In this document: positions 61,070 through 64,000 of the stretch, piece after piece
How positions within the stretch are numbered: position 1 is the first letter of the stretch
Layout: each line of letters starts with the position of its first letter
Assembly: GCA_018240785.1 (NCBI GenBank)
Contig: JAFEFC010000011.1
Location: forward strand, 435,435 to 499,434
Source of the DNA: Pseudomonadota bacterium
GTDB taxonomy: Bacteria > Pseudomonadota > Gammaproteobacteria > Burkholderiales > Rhodocyclaceae
Reading direction: 5' to 3'
DNA: 64,000 bases
Program-made: the position numbers and the translations under genes
The notes under the pieces: model-generated
Told to the model about the DNA's origin: nothing
Database searches by the model: none
The model's input: the letters and a program-made list of their open reading frames with translations, nothing else

Positions 61070-62146
61070 TCAGCGGCGATCCACCATGTACAGCATCAAC
61101 GCCGCGGCACCAAGGAACAACACGCTGGGCGTGACTGCAGCCAGGCCGCTGTTCCATGCGTTGATGACGCCGAGATTCGAGAACAGGCCGTTCAACAGGT
61201 GGAAGGTCACCCCGAGCATGACGCCGAGGAAGACCTTCATGCTGACGTTGCTCATGCGGTCGTGCGTCAGCGCGAAAGGCAGCGCGAGCGCCATCATCAC
61301 CAGCACCGCGAGCGGGTAGACCAGCTTCTTCCACAGCGCGATCTCATAGCGGTCCGCGTTCTGCTGGTTCTCCTTGAGATGCTGCCGGTAAGCCCACAGG
61401 TTGGCGACGGACATGCGCTCGGGCACCACCATCAGCACGCTCAGCACCTCCGGCGTGAGTTCGGAGCGCCAGATGAACTCGGGCACGTGCTCGACCTCCG
61501 TCCGCTCATCGAGGAAGCGGGTGCGCACCACGTCGAGGAAGCGCCAGCGGCCGTCACCGTCATAAACGCCACGCTTGGCCTCTGCCAGCGAGGCCAGCCG
61601 GTAGCCCTCGTCGAAGGTGTAGATGCGCACCTCTTCCAGGCTGCGGTCGGGCAGCAGCGTGCGGACGTTGATCACCATCGGCCCATCCTTCACCCACAGC
61701 CCGGTGCGCAGTTGCTGCGACACCGCCGAATGGGTGGCGGTCAGCCGCCATTGCTGCGCCGCGCTCTCGGCCGGTGGCGCGATGTATTCGCCAAACACGA
61801 AGGTCATTGCCACGAACAGGCTGCCGATCAGGCCGAGCATGCGCAGCATGGCAGCCGTCGACAGCCCCGACGCACGCATCACCGTGATCTCCGACTGGCG
61901 TGCGAGCGCGGTCAGCGCGTAGAGCGTGCCGATCAGCACCGCCACCGGCATCAGCTCGTACACCCGGCCGGGGATCAGCATCGCCACATAGGCCAGGGCG
62001 TGATGCACCTCGTAGCCACCCTTGCCCACGTCCTCGAGTTCGTTGATGAAGTCGAAGAAGGCGAACAAGCCCAGGAAGGCCACCAGCACGATCGCGGTGG
62101 CGCCATAGATCTCGCGCGCGAGATGGCGGAACAGCACCTTGTTCAT
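61070..62146 (-). CDS. lptG: LPS export permease LptG
   Basis: 358 residues. The YjgP/YjgQ family layout is three helices, a periplasmic jellyroll of about 170 residues and three more helices. The start is MNKVLFRHLAREIYGATAIV, and the cytoplasmic coupling region LTALARQSEITVMRASGLST contacts the ABC subunit. It forms the LptB2FG complex that lifts lipopolysaccharide from the inner membrane onto the LptC/A bridge. Its start overlaps the lptF stop by ATGA (62143-62146). No lptB or lptC is adjacent. Confidence 0.93.
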   Translation of the reverse strand: MNKVLFRHLAREIYGATAIVLVAFLGLFAFFDFINELEDVGKGGYEVHHALAYVAMLIPGRVYELMPVAVLIGTLYALTALARQSEITVMRASGLSTAAMLRMLGLIGSLFVAMTFVFGEYIAPPAESAAQQWRLTATHSAVSQQLRTGLWVKDGPMVINVRTLLPDRSLEEVRIYTFDEGYRLASLAEAKRGVYDGDGRWRFLDVVRTRFLDERTEVEHVPEFIWRSELTPEVLSVLMVVPERMSVANLWAYRQHLKENQQNADRYEIALWKKLVYPLAVLVMMALALPFALTHDRMSNVSMKVFLGVMLGVTFHLLNGLFSNLGVINAWNSGLAAVTPSVLFLGAAALMLYMVDRR

Positions 62147-63222
62147 GCGCGCGCCCGCCAGAACGGTGACACCGCCAGGCGGCGATAGAACATCAGCGCC
62201 AGCAGCGCGAGCACGACCAGATGCGGCAGCAGCATGCCGGGAACGACCCCGAGCCTGCCCTGCGCAACCCAGGACTGGCAGACCGAAATCGCGTTGCTGT
62301 AGATCAGGTAGGTGAGCAGGGCGAACAGCAGGTTGTTGGCGCGGCCGGCTCGCGGATTGACGAAGGACAGCGGTATCGCCATCAATGCCAGAAGCACCGC
62401 CGCCAGCGGCATGCCGATACGGCCGACGAGCTCACCGAGGCTGCGCGCGTCGCCCTCGCGCAGCAGCTCGGCGGTGGGCATCGAGCGCGTGCGCGTCGGT
62501 TTCGCCGCGAGCTGGGGCTGCTCGATCTGCACTTCGTAGCGCTCGAACTCCATGACGCGGTACTCCGGCGTCCCCGGCTCACCGTCGTAGCGACGCCCTT
62601 TCTCCAGCACAACGAAGCGCCGGCCCTCGGCGTCGTTGTGCAGGAAGCCCTGGGACGAGGCGATGACGCTCAGCCGGCCACGGCCCTCGTCACTGACGAA
62701 CACGTTGCGCACGCGCCCATCCTCGCCAGCGCCAGTCTCGACGAAGAACACCCGCCGCGCCCCTGCGGATTCACGGAACACGCCCGGCGCCACGCGCTGC
62801 GTGTCGTCGCGACTCTCGAGCTGGTCCTTGTAGTCGGAGCTCTTCTGCTGCGCCCACGGCGACAGGAACAAGGTGCTGCCGGCGATGACCACCACCAGCG
62901 GCAAGGCAAACCGCAGCACCGGGCCGATCCAGGCGGTAAGCGGCACGCCGGCGGCGAACCACACCACCATTTCGGAATCGCGGTAGCTGCGCGACAGCGA
63001 CACCAGCACGGCGATGAACAGGGTGAGCGTCAGCACCGTGGGCACTTCCGACAGCGCGCCGAACCCGATCAGCGCCAGGACCGCATCGGAGGGGACGCGC
63101 CCGCCGGCCGCCTGGCCAAGCAGACGGATCAGCACCGTGGTGATCAGGATCGCGAACAGCGCGACGAACACCGCCGCGGCGACCTGGGCGAATTCCCTCT
63201 GCAGGGCGCGACGAAAGATCAT
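62143..63222 (-). CDS. lptF: LPS export permease LptF
   Basis: 359 residues from the ATG at 63220-63222, chosen because MIFRRALQREFAQVAAAVFV is the conserved opening; an upstream in-frame ATG would run through the control region. SLSRSYRDSEMVVWFAAGVP is the coupling region, followed by a periplasmic domain and the C-terminal helices with MPLAAVLLALMAIPLSFVNP. It pairs with LptG in the LptB2FG exporter. It is divergent from pepA, sharing a 150-bp control region, the usual order in betaproteobacteria. Confidence 0.93.
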   Translation of the reverse strand: MIFRRALQREFAQVAAAVFVALFAILITTVLIRLLGQAAGGRVPSDAVLALIGFGALSEVPTVLTLTLFIAVLVSLSRSYRDSEMVVWFAAGVPLTAWIGPVLRFALPLVVVIAGSTLFLSPWAQQKSSDYKDQLESRDDTQRVAPGVFRESAGARRVFFVETGAGEDGRVRNVFVSDEGRGRLSVIASSQGFLHNDAEGRRFVVLEKGRRYDGEPGTPEYRVMEFERYEVQIEQPQLAAKPTRTRSMPTAELLREGDARSLGELVGRIGMPLAAVLLALMAIPLSFVNPRAGRANNLLFALLTYLIYSNAISVCQSWVAQGRLGVVPGMLLPHLVVLALLALMFYRRLAVSPFWRARA

Positions 63223-63299
63223 CGCGCAGAGCCTGTCGGCAGCGAAGGTGCCGCGAGCAAGAGGGGGAAGAGTTTCTGGATGAGCATGAGCCTGGCTTT

Positions 63300-63329
63300 T
63301 TGACGGTTCCGCCGCGAACGCGCCATAAT
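63300..63329 (+). promoter_or_regulatory. candidate sigma70 promoter of pepA
   Basis: TTGACG (63300-63305), an 18-bp spacer and CATAAT (63324-63329) lie 43 bp before the pepA ATG in the gap shared with lptF. It is a good match for a GC-rich genome. Confidence 0.6.
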
Positions 63330-63372
63330 CGGGCGGAGCCCGAAACACGCGCCATTGCAGGGGAAAAAGCGC

Positions 63373-64000
63373 ATGGAATTTACCATAAAGACAGCCGCCC
63401 CGGAGAAGTTCCGGGCGGGCATCCTGGTTGCCGCTGCCTATGCCGACGGCGTCCTGCCCGCCGCCACGGCGGCACTCGACAAGGCCTCGGATGGCCGCAT
63501 TGCTGCCCTGATCAAGCGCGGCGACCTCGACGAAAAGGCGGGCTCCACCCTGCTGCTGCCCGAGCTGCACGGCGTCGCCGCCGAGCGTGTGCTGCTCGTC
63601 AGCCTGGGCAAGCGCGACGACTTCGGCGACAAGCCCTATCGCGATGCCCTCAGCGCGGCGGCCAAGGCGCTCGCAAGCGGTGCCGCGAAGGACGCCGGCG
63701 TGCTCATCGCCGATGTCGATATGGAGACGCGATCGCTGCCATGGCGGCTGCAGCAGGCCGCGCGCATCCTCGCCGACGGCGCCTACCGTTTCGACGCGCT
63801 CAAGTCGGGCAAGGACGCCAGGAAGGAGCGCGGCGCCCGGAAGTTCGCCCTCGTCATCGCCGGCAAGGTCAGTACGGCGCTGGAGACCGCGGTGCAGCGA
63901 GGCCAGGCGATTGCCGAAGGCATGGCGCTGGCAAAGGATCTCGGCAACCTGCCCGGCAACGTGTGCACGCCCAGCCATCTCGCGCATACCGCGACGGAAC
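63373..64000 (+). CDS. pepA: leucyl aminopeptidase (M17), N-terminal part
   Basis: The gene runs off the window after 209 codons, so it is the N-terminal domain only. It starts MEFTIKTAAPEKFRAGILVA and reaches the linker to the catalytic domain, MALAKDLGNLPGNVCTPSHL, a typical M17 segment. The two-metal catalytic part with NTDAEGR would lie beyond the window. PepA is a hexameric cytoplasmic aminopeptidase, and in some bacteria also a DNA-binding accessory protein. It is divergent from lptF. Confidence 0.92.
   Translation, partial: MEFTIKTAAPEKFRAGILVAAAYADGVLPAATAALDKASDGRIAALIKRGDLDEKAGSTLLLPELHGVAAERVLLVSLGKRDDFGDKPYRDALSAAAKALASGAAKDAGVLIADVDMETRSLPWRLQQAARILADGAYRFDALKSGKDARKERGARKFALVIAGKVSTALETAVQRGQAIAEGMALAKDLGNLPGNVCTPSHLAHTATE

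Overview
The window is high-G+C bacterial chromosome with dense, mostly housekeeping gene content. Gene families and gene order (rpsP-rimM-trmD-rplS; ilvB-ilvH-ilvC / pssA-leuA; pcnB-folK-deoxynucleoside kinase-panB-panC; lptF-lptG divergent from pepA) point to a betaproteobacterium, most likely Rhodocyclales of the Thauera/Azoarcus type. The genus is inferred from general resemblance, not from a database search. No prophage, insertion sequence, CRISPR array or rRNA operon was seen. There is one tRNA gene (tRNA-Ser, anticodon GCU).

Layout. 1-4.5 kb: the tail of a c-type cytochrome, two coupled split-barrel (PPOX-like) genes, the second fused to a GAF domain and a winged-helix-like tail, then a TPP-dependent E1 alpha/beta pair without E2 or E3. 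4.4-8.7 kb (minus): aroQ, an AEC-type permease, an NDH-2-like flavoprotein and an asparaginase. 8.8-12.4 kb: tRNA-Ser, a lone small HTH gene, a radical SAM gene divergent from queD, and a fatty-acid desaturase. 12.5-18.5 kb (minus): a tight six-gene run (lipoprotein, purN, DUF3108 protein, RsmB-like methyltransferase, PLD-like protein, MscS channel), divergent from mutL. 20.6-23.0 kb: a DUF4124 protein, an 870-bp gene-free stretch rich in repeats, hairpins and DnaA-box-like sites, and a periplasmic-type ATP-dependent DNA ligase. 23.2-30.2 kb: miaA, two small conserved genes, an RND efflux pair and a DUF1810 gene. 30.3-35.3 kb: a MORC/Hsp90-like GHKL ATPase with a His-rich segment, purM, and perM-hda. 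35.4-41.4 kb (plus): HAD phosphatase, pcnB, folK, DUF486, deoxynucleoside kinase, panB, panC, CBS protein. 41.5-48.6 kb (minus): pepN, P-type ATPase with a coupled universal stress protein, RDD protein. 48.8-54.7 kb: ilvB, ilvH, ilvC, pssA, leuA. 54.8-58.6 kb: DUF2069-wrbA, yihY, and a large possibly PilZ-related protein. 58.9-64.0 kb: rpsP-rimM-trmD-rplS, then lptF-lptG divergent from pepA, which runs off the window.

Functional themes: branched-chain amino acid synthesis (ilvBHC, leuA) with phosphatidylserine synthesis; pantothenate and folate (panBC, folK); purines (purN, purM); ribosome and tRNA maturation (rpsP, rplS, rimM, trmD, miaA, queD, RsmB-like); replication and repair control (mutL with an endonuclease-type motif, hda, DNA ligase); and envelope functions (lptFG, RND pump, MscS, desaturase, pssA).

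Most worth a second look: the gene-free locus at 21254-22124; the MORC-like ATPase at 30336-32258; the PPOX-GAF-winged-helix regulator candidate at 917-2281 beside the orphan E1 pair; and a REP-like element found in four intergenic gaps.
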